Assembly: GCA_030833025.1 (NCBI GenBank)
Contig: JAURHZ010000156.1
Location: 1-5,608, forward strand
DNA from: Armatimonadota bacterium
GTDB taxonomy: Bacteria; Armatimonadota; Armatimonadia; Armatimonadales; Armatimonadaceae
DNA length: 5,608 bases
Reading direction: 5' to 3'
Numbering within the stretch: position 1 is the stretch's first letter; each line of letters begins with the position of its first letter. This document shows positions 5,336 through 5,608 of this stretch, in pieces. The notes below the pieces were generated by a model. The model saw only the letters and a program-made list of their open reading frames with translations, ran no database searches and was not told the DNA's origin. The position numbers and the translations under genes were made by a program.

Positions 5336-5608
5336 TTAGGCCCTGGTGTCAACGACGACCGTATCTGCCATCGAGTCGTGCCATCCCTGCTTTTTCTCGT
5401 TGAAGAACGCGGCGATAAAGCCTGCATAGCACGGAAGCGCAGACAGGATCTTGCCGAAGTAGCGTCCTGTTGCTTGTCCAAAGCTAATTGGATAGCCATC
5501 TGTGTCTAGGACCATCAAGCCCATAGCCATTTTCCCTAGCGTTGCGCTTTTCGCAGAGCTTTCCATGAGGGCAAAGTAGAGCCACGATATTAGAACACCG
5601 ATAACGTT
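5336..5608 (-). CDS. RDD-family membrane protein, 5' end off window
   Basis: The C-terminal 90 residues of an RDD-domain protein. The reading frame is open to the right edge, so an internal ATG at 5566 is not the start: the codons before it encode VLISWLYFALM, part of the conserved RDD transmembrane segment. Diagnostic features are ESSAKSATLGKMAMGL, then VLDTDGYPISF, the helix ATGRYFGKILSALPCYAGFIAAFF with the conserved Arg, and the terminal HDSMADTVVV (family pattern H-D-x-x-A-x-T-x-V). RDD proteins are small integral membrane proteins, usually with two or three transmembrane helices. Their roles are mostly unproven, though some act in sodium or osmotic tolerance. It converges on the YqaJ nuclease gene, 47 bp away, and is followed by a strong terminator, so it is a separate transcription unit ending here. 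Confidence 0.92.
   Translation of the reverse strand, partial: NVIGVLISWLYFALMESSAKSATLGKMAMGLMVLDTDGYPISFGQATGRYFGKILSALPCYAGFIAAFFNEKKQGWHDSMADTVVVDTRA

Noticed and set aside
5336..5566. RDD protein as a complete gene starting at the internal ATG at 5566
   Set aside because: The frame continues upstream through conserved RDD transmembrane residues to the window edge, so the gene is longer and truncated by the window.

Overview
The window is 5.6 kb of densely packed bacterial DNA with moderate G+C (roughly 50-53% by eye). It holds six protein-coding genes, two of them cut by the window edges. There are no RNA genes, insertion sequences or CRISPR arrays, and no non-coding stretch longer than about 120 bp. 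The minus-strand gene at the left end is a signal-peptide-bearing c-type cytochrome protein of the PSCyt1/DUF1587/DUF1595/DUF1592 type. That family is expanded in Planctomycetota and also occurs in Verrucomicrobiota, Acidobacteriota and a few other phyla. This suggests a Gram-negative-type bacterium from one of those lineages; the exact phylum cannot be settled from this window.

Layout, left to right: (i) 1-2070, minus: planctomycete-type cytochrome protein, C-terminus off the window. (ii) 2167-2748, minus: stand-alone DnaQ-like DEDDh 3'-5' exonuclease. (iii) 2805-3929, minus: family 2 glycosyltransferase with a low-complexity C-terminal tail. (iv) 4047-4508, minus: small DUF1579-like protein. 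(v) 4509-4589: an 81-bp divergent intergenic region containing a perfect 16-bp parS centromere palindrome, TGTTTCACGTGAAACA. (vi) 4590-5288, plus: YqaJ/lambda-exonuclease-type PD-(D/E)XK nuclease with a GTG start and a probable sliding-clamp-binding motif at its extreme C-terminus. (vii) 5292-5324: strong hairpin terminator between convergent genes. (viii) 5336-5608, minus: RDD-family membrane protein, N-terminus off the window.

The four left-hand genes run in the same direction with gaps of 117, 56 and 96 bp. They could share transcripts, but their functions (envelope redox protein, exonuclease, glycosyltransferase, unknown beta-barrel-type protein) do not form a known pathway. The most informative element is the parS site. 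It implies a ParABS system elsewhere on the replicon, and it suggests either the origin-proximal part of a chromosome or a large secondary replicon. It lies exactly where the promoters of the DUF1579-like gene and the YqaJ nuclease must be, so ParB loading there could affect both genes. The nuclease has no phage genes beside it in this window. Its clamp-binding-like tail makes a host-integrated DNA-processing role worth testing.
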